Positions 1 through 10,218 of a stretch of DNA of 64,000 nt are shown one piece after another (position 1 is the first letter of the stretch; each line of letters opens with the position of its first letter). The notes under the pieces are model-generated. The model ran no database searches, was not told the DNA's origin, and was given only the letters and a program-made list of their open reading frames with translations. This stretch comes from Ursus arctos (Eukaryota > Chordata > Mammalia > Carnivora > Ursidae). The DNA lies in NCBI RefSeq assembly GCF_023065955.2, contig NC_079873.1, forward strand, positions 99,300,128 through 99,364,127, given 5' to 3'. Made by a program: the position numbers and the translations under genes.

Positions 1-370
1 CCAGTCTGATCCTCAGTAAAAATAAAAATTCGAATGATGGCCAGCAAAATGGAGATATTTGGTCAAATATCTTAACTGCATTAGTAAAGTCATTAGGATA
101 TAAGACAATCTTAATTTCCCAAACTAACATTCTGTACATTGAAAAAAAACACTGGGAGACAGAAAAAAAAAAGTTGGAAGCTTTGTATTTTCATCATTAC
201 ATGAACTAAGAAAATATCTGAAGTAACACTAAAACTATTTGACCAACAAATTTTGAAAATATATTCAGTCTTTTCTTTCTGGGCAGAACTAAAATTAAGA
301 TAATGTATAATAAATTTAATAAGTATAATAATATTTAATTCCAATAACTAGGAAATCATCACAAATAACA
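1..370. other. AT-rich sequence, nothing recognised
   Basis: AT-rich DNA with short A-runs. The longest open frame is 77 codons of low-complexity, hydrophobic translation with no family resemblance, so I do not call a gene. No repeat family was recognised. Confidence 0.5.
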
Positions 371-575
371 GTTAATATTTATTGAACACTTACTATGTAT
401 TGGCATTGTTCTAAGTGCTTCAAATTCACCCCTGCTTTTAATTATCTCAAAAGCCTAGTGAGGTAGGCACTATTATTACCTTGATTTGAGAAGTAAGGCA
501 ATAGAGACACAGCAAGATAAATAAATTACCCAAGATCAAATAGCTAGTAAGTGGTGAAGTCAACACTTGAACTCT
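371..575 (-). repeat. MIR SINE, near full length
   Basis: The sequence reads as the reverse complement of the MIR consensus. It runs from the LINE-like end (TTATTGAACACTTACTATGT near 380) through the core (GAGGTAGGCACTATTATTACC near 462-480) to the part resembling 'cacagctagtaagtgg' (near 540-555). Divergence is high, as expected of an ancestral mammalian repeat. Confidence 0.85.
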
Positions 576-783
576 TGGGTCTATTGAGCTGAAAATCAGG
601 TTGAGCTGAAGTTCACCATTGTGTTTTGATAAAAATCCTGTTTGAGCAAATTAAAATAAAATGCAAATAAAACAGAAAGAAGAATATTTACCTTACTTAA
701 AATAAAAATAAGTTAACTTAAACGAATTATTTATTTGCAAGTAAATAATTGGGTCAGTCACCCCCTGAGTTTTATTTGTCTCT
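576..783. other. AT-rich spacer with a small imperfect palindrome
   Basis: Unique AT-rich sequence. An imperfect inverted repeat lies at about 726-750 (AATTATTTATTT, then GC, then AAGTAAATAATT, with one mismatch). No gene or repeat family was recognised. Confidence 0.4.
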
Positions 784-1022
784 TCAAGATTTTATAGGAT
801 TTATTTATTTATTTATTTTTAAAGATTTTATTTATTTGACAGGATAGAGACAGCCAGTGAGAGAGGGAACACAAGCAGGGGGAGTGGGAGAGGAAGAAGC
901 AGGCTCATAGCAGAGGAGCCTGATGTGGGGCTCGATCCCACAACGCGGGGATCACGCCCTGAGCCGAAGGCAGATGCTCAACCGCTGTGCCACCCAGGCG
1001 CCTCAAGATTTTATAGGATTTA
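784..1022 (-). mobile_element. SINEC (tRNA-Lys-derived carnivore SINE) with 20-bp TSD
   Basis: The tail side (AAAGATTTTATTTATTTGAC) is on the left and the tRNA-like head (CGCTGTGCCACCCAGGCGCC) on the right, so the element is on the minus strand. A perfect 20-bp target-site duplication, TCAAGATTTTATAGGATTTA, occurs at 784-803 and 1003-1022. The element proper is about 804-1002. A perfect long duplication implies a fairly recent insertion. Confidence 0.95.
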
Positions 1023-1485
1023 TACATAAAACTTTTTTTAACTTTTTATTTAAATTTCAGTTAATTAATGTACAGTGTAATATTAGTTCCAGGTGTACAA
1101 TATAGTGATTCAACACTTCCATATAACACCTGATGCTCATCACAAATGCACTTCTAATTCCCATCATTTATTTCACCCATATTCCCACTTCCCTCCCCTC
1201 TGGTAACCATCAGTTTGTTCTCTATAGTTAAAAGTCTGTTTCTTGGTTTGCCTCATTCTCTCTCTCTCTCTTTTCCCCCTTTACTCATTTACTTTGTTTC
1301 TTAAATTCCACATATAAGTAAAATCATGTGGTATTTGTGTTTCTCTGACTTATTTTACTTAACATAATGCCCTCTAGCTCCATCCACATCATTGCAAATG
1401 GCAAGATTTCATGCTTTTTTATGGATGAGTAATATTCTATTGTATAGGATGGGAGAAGATATTTGCAAATAACATATCTGATAAA
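1023..1485 (-). mobile_element. L1 3' end with 5' inversion (twin priming)
   Basis: From about 1036 to 1446 this is an antisense L1 3' end: 3'UTR signatures such as 'caggtgtacaatatagtgattcaacac' reading into the antisense of the ORF2 C-terminus. At about 1447 the sense switches: GGATGGGAGAAGATATTTGC onward reads as plus-strand L1 ORF2. A 3' part on one strand joined to an upstream part on the other is the normal product of twin priming. The plus-strand part is split by the SINE at 1502-1697 and resumes for a short way after 1698. Confidence 0.75.
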
Positions 1486-1713
1486 GGGTTAGTATCTTTT
1501 TTTTTTTAAAGATTTTATTTATTTATTCGACAGAGATAGAGACAGCCAGCGAGAGAGGGAACACAAGCAGGGGGAGTGGGAGAGGAAGAAGCAGGCTCAT
1601 AGCAGAGGAGCCTGATGTGGGGCTCGATCCCATAACGCCGGGATCACGTCCTGAGCTGAAGGCAGATGCTTAACCGCTGTGCCACCCAGGCGCCCCTGGG
1701 TTAGTATCTTTTT
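1486..1713 (-). mobile_element. SINEC inserted in the inverted L1 segment
   Basis: A full minus-strand SINEC copy, very similar to the one at 804-1002. It is flanked by GGGTTAGTATCTTTTT at 1486-1501 and 1698-1713. The element is about 1502-1697 and is younger than the L1 piece it interrupts. Confidence 0.93.
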
Positions 1714-2011
1714 AACCAAACTTTTTTAGTTTAGTTTTAAAGTTATAACCAAATTTTTCATTTGGAATTTAAGAAACAAAGCAAATGAGTTTTAACCAAA
1801 ACAATTTAATATATGCTTTGAAAGCTATGTGTGTATAGCTATATTTATCTATACATGTATATATGTACATATATTTTATTCCAAATTGCTCTAATTAAGC
1901 TTTCCTACTAATTCAAATAAGCTTTAGCTTGAATTACTCAACCTAAATAGAGTTCTAGTAGTTACTGTCCTTCACTTAATGGGGTCCTTTTCTTTTTTGA
2001 GAATAATTTTT
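1714..2011. other. AT-rich spacer
   Basis: A short remnant of the interrupted L1 may persist to about 1735. Beyond that lies AT-rich sequence with a TA-rich stretch near 1835-1875. No gene or clear repeat was seen. Confidence 0.4.
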
Positions 2012-2130
2012 TCTTCAAATTTATTGAGGTAAAATTACATATGATAAAATGCATCCACTTTATGTATACAGTTAGCTCTTTAACGAATGTAATTATTGGT
2101 AATGTTTTAGCACCAATATGGTCAGGAAGA
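2012..2130 (-). repeat. L1M 3'-end fragment
   Basis: The text 'aaatttattgaggtaaaattacatatgataaaatgcatccacttt' is a degenerate antisense match to the common L1M 3'UTR signature 'tttattgagatataattcacataccataaaattcacc'. Short and old. Confidence 0.6.
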
Positions 2131-2405
2131 CTATCTGATTAGTAAATTAAATTGTGATTCTATTATTCAGATGTCAATGAAAGCTTAATATCAATTGCAC
2201 AATAATCATCAAAAACTTTAAGCATCTCTAGTCTCCACAAGAGATAAGATTGTTCAAATTTTGTATTGCTATTCTCTGGGGAAAGAGTGTATGCAGAATG
2301 CTTCAAGAAGAGGAGGGGGGCGCTAATGTATCCCAAGAGCCTCAAACTGTCTGGCACACAGTAGGCTTTACACAAGTGTTTATTGGATGGATGAATGTGA
2401 TGAAA
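2131..2405 (+). repeat. Spacer ending in an L2 3'-end fragment
   Basis: About 2131-2325 is unrecognised. About 2330-2405 resembles the terminal L2 motif ('ggcacacagtaggctttacacaagtgtttattggatggatgaatg' against 'ggcacatagtaggtgctcaataaatgtttgttgaatgaatg'). Only the last 75 bases support the call. Confidence 0.6.
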
Positions 2406-2493
2406 TAGTGATAATAAAAGTGAATGTGAGAAAGCAATGTGGAAACAAATGTAGACACATTACCAAAGAGATATATTCAAGGTATTTGAGAAT

Positions 2494-2712
2494 AAAATTC
2501 AGGGAATAGAGGTGCCTGGGTGGCTCAGTCAGTTAAGCATCTGCCTCCAGCTCAAGCCAAATCCCAGGGTCCTGGGATCAAGCCCCGTGTCAGGTCAGGC
2601 TTCCTGCTCAGGAGGGAGTCTGCTTCTCCCTCTGCTCCTCCCCATGCTCATGCTCTCTCTCTCTCTTTGTCAAATAAATAAATAAAAATCTTTTTTAAAA
2701 ATCCAGTGAATA
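2494..2712 (+). mobile_element. SINEC, plus strand
   Basis: The head GGTGCCTGGGTGGCTCAGTC begins at about 2511. A CT-rich body and a tail CAAATAAATAAATAAAAATC follow, ending at about 2696. Imperfect target-site duplications AAAATTCAGGGAATA (2494-2508) and AAAATCCAGTGAATA (about 2698-2712) flank it, so it is older than the SINEs near 0.8 and 1.5 kb. Confidence 0.9.
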
Positions 2713-2744
2713 CATATTAATAATGAAGACTTCCCCTAAAAGTT

Positions 2745-5535
2745 ATTCACAGAGGCATCTAAATTGGAGCAGAAGATGTAAAATTATCTGTTTGCTGATG
2801 AATGATCTTATTATGTAGAATGCTCTAAAGATTCCACAAAAAAACTGTCAGAACCAACCAACGAATTCAGTAAAGTAGCAGAATACAAAAACAACACTCA
2901 AAAATAATGTTCCACTTTCATACACTAATGATGAACAATCCAAAATGAAATTATGAAACAATTCCATTTACAATAGTATCAAAAAGAATAAAATACTTAG
3001 TAATAAACTTAACCAACAAGGCTATAGATTTATTAGCTAAAAACTACAAAATATTGCCAAAAGAAATTTAAAAGACACAAATAAATAGAAAAACATCTAT
3101 GTTTATGAATTGGAGGACAATATTGTTAAGATGTCAACACTACCCAAAGTGATTTACAGATTTAATGCAATCTCTCTCAAAATCCCAATGAAATTTTCTG
3201 CAAAAATAGAAAAACCCATCCAAAGATATCACCTCACAACTGTCTGAATGGCTGAAATTAACAACACAAGAAACAACAGGTGTTGGCGAGCATGTGGAGA
3301 AAGGGGAACCCTCTTGCACTGTTGGTGGGACTGCAAACTGGTACAGCCACTCTGGAAAACAGTATGGAGATTCCTCAGAAAGTTAAAAATAGAACTACCC
3401 TACAATCCAGCAATTGTACTACTAGGTATTTATCCAAAGAATACAAAATACAGATTCTAAGGGTTACATGCACCCCAATGTTCATAGCAGCATTATCAAC
3501 AATAGCCAAAATATGGAAAGAGGCCAAATGTTCATCGACTGATGAATAGATAACAATGTGGTATAGACACGCAATGGAATATTACTCAGCTATCAGAAAG
3601 AATGAAATCTTGCCATTTGCAATGACATGGATGGAGCTAGATTGTATTATGCTAAGCAAAACAAGTAAGTCAGAGAAAAACAAATACCGTATGACTTTAC
3701 TTACATGTGGAATTTAAGAAACAAAACAGATGAACATATGGGAAAGGGTTAAAAAAAAGGAGAGAGAGAAACAAACCATAAGAGACTCTTAACAACAGAG
3801 AACAAACTGAGGGTTGATGGAGGGAGGTGTGTAGGGGATGGGCTAGATGGGTGACAGGCATTAAGGAGGGCACTTATTATGATGAGCAATGAAGGTTGTA
3901 TGTAAGGATGAATCACTGAATTCTACTCCTGAAACCAATATTGCACTGTATGTTAACTAACTAGAATTTAAATAAAAATATAAAAAAAGAAAAATACATT
4001 CCAAATCTCAAATGGAATCTGAAGAGTCCCCAAATAGTCAAACCAACCTTGAAAAAGAAGAATAAATGGGGAGGTCTCTCACTTTTGATTTCAAAACTTA
4101 CTACAAAGCTACCATAATTAAAACAGTGGCACTGGCATAAAGACAGACATATAGACCAATGGAATAGAATACAAAGCACCCAAATAAACCCTTGCATACA
4201 AGGTCAAATGCTTTTTGACAGGAGTGCTAAGACCATTCAATGGGGACAGGACAGTCTCTTCCACAAATGGTGCTGGGAAAACTGATATCCACATGTAAAA
4301 TAATGAAAATGAACCTTTCCCTTATACCATATATAAGAATTAAATGAAAATAGATCAAAGACTATATGTAATATCTGAAACTATAAAGCTCTTAAAAGAA
4401 AAATCAGAAAAGTTTCATGACATTAGATTTGGCAATGATTTCATAGATATGACACCAAAAACCAGCCAACAAAAGAAACAATAAATTGGAATTCATCAAA
4501 GTTAAAAACTTCTGTGCATCAAACAACACTATCAACTGAGTTAAAAGGCAATCCATGAAATGAGAGAAAATATTTTCAAATCATATATCTTAAAAGGGAT
4601 TGATATCTGTAATACATAAAGAACTGTAACTCAACAATAAAAAACCCAAACAACCCTATTAAAAGTAGGCAAATAACTTGAATAAACATTTCTCCAAAGA
4701 AGATATATAAATGGTCAATAAACACATGAAAAGATGCTCAATATCACTAATCATCAGGGAAATGCAAATCAAAACCACAATGTGATACTACTTCACACCT
4801 ATTAGGATAGATATTATAAAAACAAACAAACAAAAACACAGAAAATAACCAGTGTCAATGAGAATGTGGAGAGATTAGAACTCTTGTATATTGCTGGTGG
4901 GAATGTAAATGGTGCAGCCACTGTGGAAAACAGTATAGCAATTTCTCAAAATATTAAACATAGAACTACCACATGATCCTGCAATTCCACTTTTGAGTAT
5001 ATACCCAAAAGAAATCAAAGTAGAGACTTGAATAGATATTTGTTCATCCAGGTTTACAGTAGCATTATTCACAATAGCCTAAGGGTGAAAGCAAAACAAG
5101 TGTCCATAGATGGATGAAGAGATAATCAAAATGTGGTATACAGTGAAATATGCAATGGAATATTATTCAGCCTTAAATGGGAAGGAAATTCTGACCATAT
5201 CACAACATGGACAAACCTTAAAGACATTATTCTAAATAAAAAATTAGCCAGTTATAAAAGGCCAAATATAGATTCCACCTATGTGAGGTACCTGGGGTAT
5301 TCATATTCATGGAAACTGAAAGGATAATGATAGTTGCCAGGAACTAGGAGCAGGGAAGAATGGGGAGTTAGTGTTTAATGGTTTATAGAGTTTCAAATGG
5401 GGAAGATGAAAATGTTCTGGGGATAGATGGCAGTGATAGTTGTGCAACATTGTGAATATACATAATGCCATAGAATTGTACACTTAAAAGGGGGTTAAAA
5501 TTGAAATTTTGCCACAGTAAAATAGAAATTTTTGA
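2745..5535 (+). mobile_element. Old L1 (ORF2 3' part and 3'UTR), split by a younger L1
   Basis: A degenerate plus-strand L1. It starts in the reverse transcriptase region (CATCTAAATTGGAGCAGAAG near 2755, then a decayed 'tgtttgctgatgaatgatc'). It runs to 3208, is interrupted by another L1 (3209-4005), and resumes at exactly the expected place ('aaatggaatctgaagagtccccaaatagtc', about 4008) through the ORF2 C-terminus. It ends near 5475-5535 with the L1M 3' motif 'gaattgtacacttaaaagg'. Stops and indels occur throughout and no long frame survives. Confidence 0.85.
3209..4005 (+). mobile_element. Younger 5'-truncated L1 nested in the old L1
   Basis: Element body about 3225-3988. It encodes the last part of L1 ORF2: the translation contains [20 protein letters not shown] from about 3300, then IYPKNTKYRF and a frame change. 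The 3'UTR ends in an A-rich tail near 3970-3988. The target-site duplication is still visible: GAAAAACCCATCCAAA at 3209-3224 against GAAAAATACATTCCAAA at 3989-4005. Confidence 0.85.
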
Positions 5536-5574
5536 AAGTTACCTACAGACAAGCAGAGAATGGCACAGGAATCA

Positions 5575-5775
5575 ATTGAAGCTTTGCCACCTATTAGACT
5601 ATGTGATCTTAGACAATTGGCTTGTGCAAAATACTTTATTTCTCTGAATTGATTTCTTTGTGAAATTAGAAACATATTGGAATTTTCCTCATAGACTGTT
5701 TTGAGGATTAAATTGGAGAATACAAGTGAAGTGTCTAGCACAATATTTATTACACAAATACTTAATAATTTATTT
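5575..5775 (+). repeat. MIR SINE
   Basis: A plus-strand MIR with recognisable blocks in order: 'gccacctattagactatgtgatcttagacaa', 'tatttctctgaattgatttctttgtgaaatt', 'tgttttgaggattaaat' and 'tgtctagcacaatatt'. Strongly diverged. Confidence 0.75.
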
Positions 5776-6264
5776 TTGTTCTGGTCATCATTGCTCTTGG
5801 TGATGTAATCAGAGGCTGGAGGATTTCTTGTCATACATACACTTTCCTAAGATAACCTCAAGAAAAATGGATAATATTTTTCAATGTTGGGATCGTTAAA
5901 GAGACTTTAGTCAATATATCCTGAAGACTCTATATCGTCTTCTGCCAATAGCCTGAGGAAAACAGTTGCAGATTTTGTTGACTAACTGGATATTGGAAGT
6001 ACTGAAAAGAAGCTGTCTACATTCATTATTGAAGAAAATGCTCAATTAGAAATTAGTGAAAAATAATGAATTAGTAAAATATTTTGTTTTATAATTCTAT
6101 GGGCTCTTTGAATTTAGGTTAAGACTCCTTAAGATAAAGAAGCAGTGATGGCTAGATATAGGAGATAAGGGAGATAAAAAAAAAACCTCAAACTTTGTTC
6201 CTGATTAATTGGCAGCTTTAGTTATTTCTCTGTAGACAGAGGTAGGTTCTTCAAAATGACTACT
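5776..6264. other. No recognised feature
   Basis: About 490 bases of AT-rich sequence without a recognisable repeat or a credible open frame. A short A-run lies near 6178-6186. Confidence 0.4.
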
Positions 6265-6595
6265 AAACTTGGTACTATGGTGCGACTGTTTTTGTGCCTC
6301 AAAATTCATGTTGAAATCCTAATCTCCAAAATAATGGTATTAAGACGTGGGGCCTTTGGGAGGTGATTAGGTCATGAAGGTAGGTCCACCATAAATGAGA
6401 CTAGTGCTCTTATAAAAGAGACACCAGAGACATCCTTTTCTCTTTCTATCATGTGAGAACGCAACAAGAAGTTGGTAGTCTGGAAACCAAGGGAGGACCT
6501 TCACCAGAACTTGACCATGCTGGCCCTCTGATCTGCCATCCACCAGAACTGTAAGAAATGTATTTCTGTTGTTTATGAACATAAGGTTAGCTGTA
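6265..6595 (+). repeat. MaLR-type LTR fragment (MST/MLT1 group)
   Basis: Blocks typical of ERVL-MaLR LTRs occur in order: 'cctcaaaattcatgttgaaatcctaa', 'ggggcctttgggaggtgattaggtcatgaa', 'gctcttataaaagagacacc', 'catgtgagaacgcaacaagaag' and 'cagaactgtaagaaatgtatttctgttgttta'. No internal retroviral sequence is adjacent, so this is a solo or truncated LTR. The extreme 3' end is missing. Confidence 0.85.
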
Positions 6596-7338
6596 AATAT
6601 CTCAAAGACAGAAAAGAGATACTTCATGAAATTCTATAAAACACATTCATCAGAGTTGTAAGGGTGAGAAGACAGGTTGTAAGCAATGAAAAAGTGATAA
6701 TCTGGGGAAGAGAATGAGGGAAGAAATGTAGATTATTTTTTAAAAGATCATTGCCCATAATACTAAAAGAGATCTGGCTCTTGATCATCTCCCCAATTTT
6801 AGTTTTTGTTTCTCTTTACTCTCATCTCACCTCTTAACAATCTGTTGTGCTGCTTGTATTTTACCACATGTGCCTGGTTTGTTCACACTTTCCATGCTAC
6901 TTTAGTCTCCCTTCACAATAAGGAACTTTGCCATAGCTAACACAGAGCCAGGACATGTGAATACTTTATAGATGTTTGTGGAATGCATACAGTGATGAAT
7001 GTGTGATAGTATAGTAAGGTGAATTTATACTGTTCTTCATATGTGCTGATCAACAGATCACTGTCAACCTATGGGGAAGTCTCACATGTTGCCTTGTTCT
7101 GAATTTGTTCTTATTCTGGTCAACATTTACATCCATAATTTCAAAGAGCAAACAGAATAAAAGTTACTTAATCTGCAGGTAACAAAAGCTGGAGTGGTAA
7201 CTAGATGTTAGATGATAAATGCAAAATTCTCAAAGCTCCCCAAATCCTCAAATTAGATGATGAAAGACTTTTATATACACAATATCTGTATATGACTTCA
7301 GAGGCTAAAAATTAAAGACCAAAAAAAAAAATAGTAAT
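6596..7338 (+). repeat. Spacer with a degenerate L2 3' end (about 6780-6995)
   Basis: About 6780-6995 resembles the L2 3' region ('ccatgctactttagtctccc', then 'cacagagccaggacatgtgaatactttatagatgtttgtggaatg'). The rest (6596-6780 and 6996-7338) is AT-rich with nothing recognised apart from an A-run at about 7320-7331 next to the L1 target site. Confidence 0.5.
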
Positions 7339-7357
7339 AAAAGACAATTTCACAGGA

Positions 7358-9251
7358 GAAGGCAAGATGCCATAGTAGGGGACCCCATTTCAACTGGTCT
7401 CCTGAATTTTGCTGGATATCTAACAACCGATTTTGAATACCCACAAAATCAGCCTGAGATGTAAGAACATATATCTGGATCTCTACACAGAAAAGCAACT
7501 GTCTTTGGCAAGGTAGGACCTGCAGAGTTGTGTATCTGCAGGGAGATATCAGAAGATAAACAGAAGGGGAAGGGAGCCACAATGCTAGCCACAGCTAGCA
7601 TCTGGAAAGTGATATAACACCAGAGTGCAAAATCAGAACCCTTAGAAATCTGCTCTAGTAAGAGACAACCCTCCCTGAAGGGGGCTTTGGAAATGAAAAG
7701 ACAGAATTCTAGGTAGTTTTCAGGTTATGAGGGACCACAGAACAAAAGACGATCTCTGAAGCAGTAGAGGGCCCAAGCATTGGAGCCAGGAAGCAGGTTA
7801 TGGTCAGTGAGCCCAGGAAGAGACTCTCAGCTCAGATTGCCAAAAACTGTGAAGCAGGCAGGTTGATACCCACTGTTTCCTTGAATGCCTGAAAAATTCT
7901 GGAACCTGTGCTCATGACTGGGCAAAAACTGGCAGAGCAGTAGTGGCCAGGAAAGGGCTTTAGGGTGGATCCCAGACCTGATTCTGGAGCTTCAGGTGTG
8001 CACGTGAGTCCACAGCCACCCCAGCTTTAGAAGCACAAAAGGCAGAGATACCCCCAGGCCCCTGAAAACACTTCTGAGAGAGTAGCTGTGGACGCACACC
8101 ATGGGAGGATGTGGTTTTTGGTGGCGTAAGCAAAAGTGGAGACTCTTTGTCCTGGAAAGCTTATTAAAGAGGGTAGACTGTGAATTTTCTGTTCTGGGCT
8201 AGAGGTTTGGCTGTGGCCATTTTTGCTCTTATCCCCTGAAGAGGTGCTGAAAGGCCCCAGAGAACAAAAGCCACACTGAAGACTGGTTTCCACTGAGCCC
8301 ATCCTCCTGACAGAGGGGGAGACAACTCCACAAAGGCAGGATTACCCGAGAAACAACACAGCAGGCCCCTCCCCCCAAAGACAGGCTGGGAGAACAGGTG
8401 AATGACAATCCCTTGGATCCTATAAGACTGTAAAATCCCAATGCCAAGGGAAAAGTGCATATTGAACTTCAGGTGTAGCCTCACGACCTGTTTGTTTTTC
8501 AGATATAATTCTCCTTTTATTTTTGTTCTTTCTTTCTTTTTTTCTTTTCTCATGCCATTTTCCCCTGCTGTATTTTTCTTTATACCTTCTCCTCATTTCA
8601 ACTATATGTCTATTATACCAATTCATTTTTCATAATCTCTGTTTGAACTTGTATTTTTTTAAAGATTTTATTTATTTATTTGACAGAGACAGAGGCAGCG
8701 AGAGAGGGAACACAAGCAGGGGGAGCAGGAGAGGAAGAAGCAGGCTCTCAGCAGAGGAGCCTGGTGTGGGGCTCGATCCCAGGACTCTGGGATCATGCCC
8801 TGAGCCGAAGGCAGACGCTTAATGACTGAGCCACCCAGGCGCCCCTGAACTTGTATTTTTATACACTTATGTTGTTTATAGATATATGCTTTATTTTAGC
8901 CCGTGTTTCACTCTACTCAGTTTTACCTTTTTATATATACAACTTTTAATTTCCTAGTAATTTTGGGACATAGTGTTCTTTAACACACAAACCAGAATAC
9001 ACCCAGGAACAACTGAAATGCCCTGCTTTGACCACACTGAGAGATTATAGCCCCTTCCCCCCCTTTTAAATTTTTTAAAAATTTTCTTTAATTTTTAATT
9101 TTTTTATTTTTTCCATTTTTTAATTCTAATCTTGTGTTTCATTTTAGCTTTTTTTCAATGAAGTTGTCTGGTAACTCTGGATTTTGCTAGGGTGCATCTA
9201 ACTTGGGTCATGGTTGATATTTTGGACTCTGTCCATTTGCTCAGCCATCCC
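7358..9251 (+). promoter_or_regulatory. L1 5'UTR region with nested SINE
   Basis: This non-coding region of the L1 precedes ORF1 and is GC-richer than its flanks between about 7660 and 8400. In the L1 family the 5'UTR carries the internal Pol II promoter. I do not resolve individual sites here and infer no present activity. Reading frames of up to 129 codons on the minus strand (about 8164-8553) cross this segment but match nothing I know. Confidence 0.6.
8644..8860 (-). mobile_element. SINEC nested in the L1 5'UTR
   Basis: A minus-strand SINEC (about 8659-8845) flanked by TGAACTTGTATTTTT at 8644-8658 and 8846-8860. Its presence inside the L1 shows it inserted after the L1. It would have separated the L1 promoter region from ORF1. 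Confidence 0.93.
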
Positions 9252-10139
9252 TTGACTAGAAGGAGAAACTCCCAACAAAGAAAAGAAACAGAGACAATAT
9301 CCTCTGCCACAGAACTAATGGATATGAATATAAGCAAGATGTCTGAGACAGACTTCAGGATAGCAATCATGAAGTCAATAACTAGGCTTGAAAAAAGCAT
9401 TAGTGACAATATAGAATCTCTAAGGGCAGAAATGAGATCTTATCAGGCTGAACTTAAAAAAGCTATGAATAAGATACAGTCTAAACTGGTTACTGTAACA
9501 GTCAGGGTAAATAAGACAGAAAAACACATTAGTGATCTCCAAGATAAGTTGAAAGAAAGGAAGGAAGCCACGGAGTCCTAGGATAAACACCTAAAAGCCC
9601 ATGAGAACAGACTTAGAGAGATCAATGATGCCTCAAAAAACGTTCCAATATCAGATTTATTGGGATCCCGGAGGGGGCGAAGAGACAGAGGGTCTAGAAG
9701 GTATATTTGAGCAAATCGTAGTTGAGAACTTCCCTGATTTGGGGAAGGAAACAAGCATTTGTGTCCAAGAGGCAGAGAGGGCCCCTCCCAAAATCAATAA
9801 AACAGATCAACACCTCAACATGTAATAGCGAAGCTTACAAATCTTAGAGCCAAGTAAGCTATCCTGAGAGCAGCTAGGGGGAAGAGATTTCTTACATACA
9901 GAGGGTGGAACATGAGAATAGCGTCAGACCTGTCCACAGAGACCTGGCAAGCCAGACAGGGCTGGCAGGACATATTCAGGGTACCAAATGTAAAGAACTT
10001 GCAGCCAAAAATACTTTATCCAGCAAGACTGTCATTCAGAATGGATGGAGAGATAAAGAGTTTTCGGGACAGGCAGAAACCGAAAGAATATGGGACCACA
10101 AAGCCAGCTGTTCAGGAAATATTAAGGGGTATTCTGTAA
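9252..10139 (+). pseudogene. L1 ORF1 (RNA-binding chaperone), inactivated
   Basis: In L1s, ORF1p is a trimeric RNA-binding protein with a coiled coil, an RRM and a C-terminal domain. Here the expected start codon reads TTG (9252-9254), followed in frame by TRRRNSQQRKE and a heptad-like coiled-coil region (SISDNIESLRAEMRSYQAEL). A TAG stop lies at 9579-9581. The following central part shifts frame: EQIVVENFPDLGKETS is read in another frame at about 9700-9750. The original frame returns for the C-terminal domain (LSTETWQARQGWQDIFRV, then LQPKILYPARLSFRMDG), ending at TAA 10137-10139. Lost start, internal stop and two compensating frameshifts make it non-functional. Confidence 0.9.
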
Positions 10140-10218
10140 GTGAAGAGAAACCCCAAGAGTCACATAGACCAGAAAGAAACAAAAAACCTACAGAAACAGG
10201 GACTTTACAGGCAATACA

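Noticed and set aside
8164..8553. 129-codon antisense frame
   Set aside because: It lies inside the L1 5'UTR, has no domain or homologue I recognise, and overlaps several other frames on both strands.
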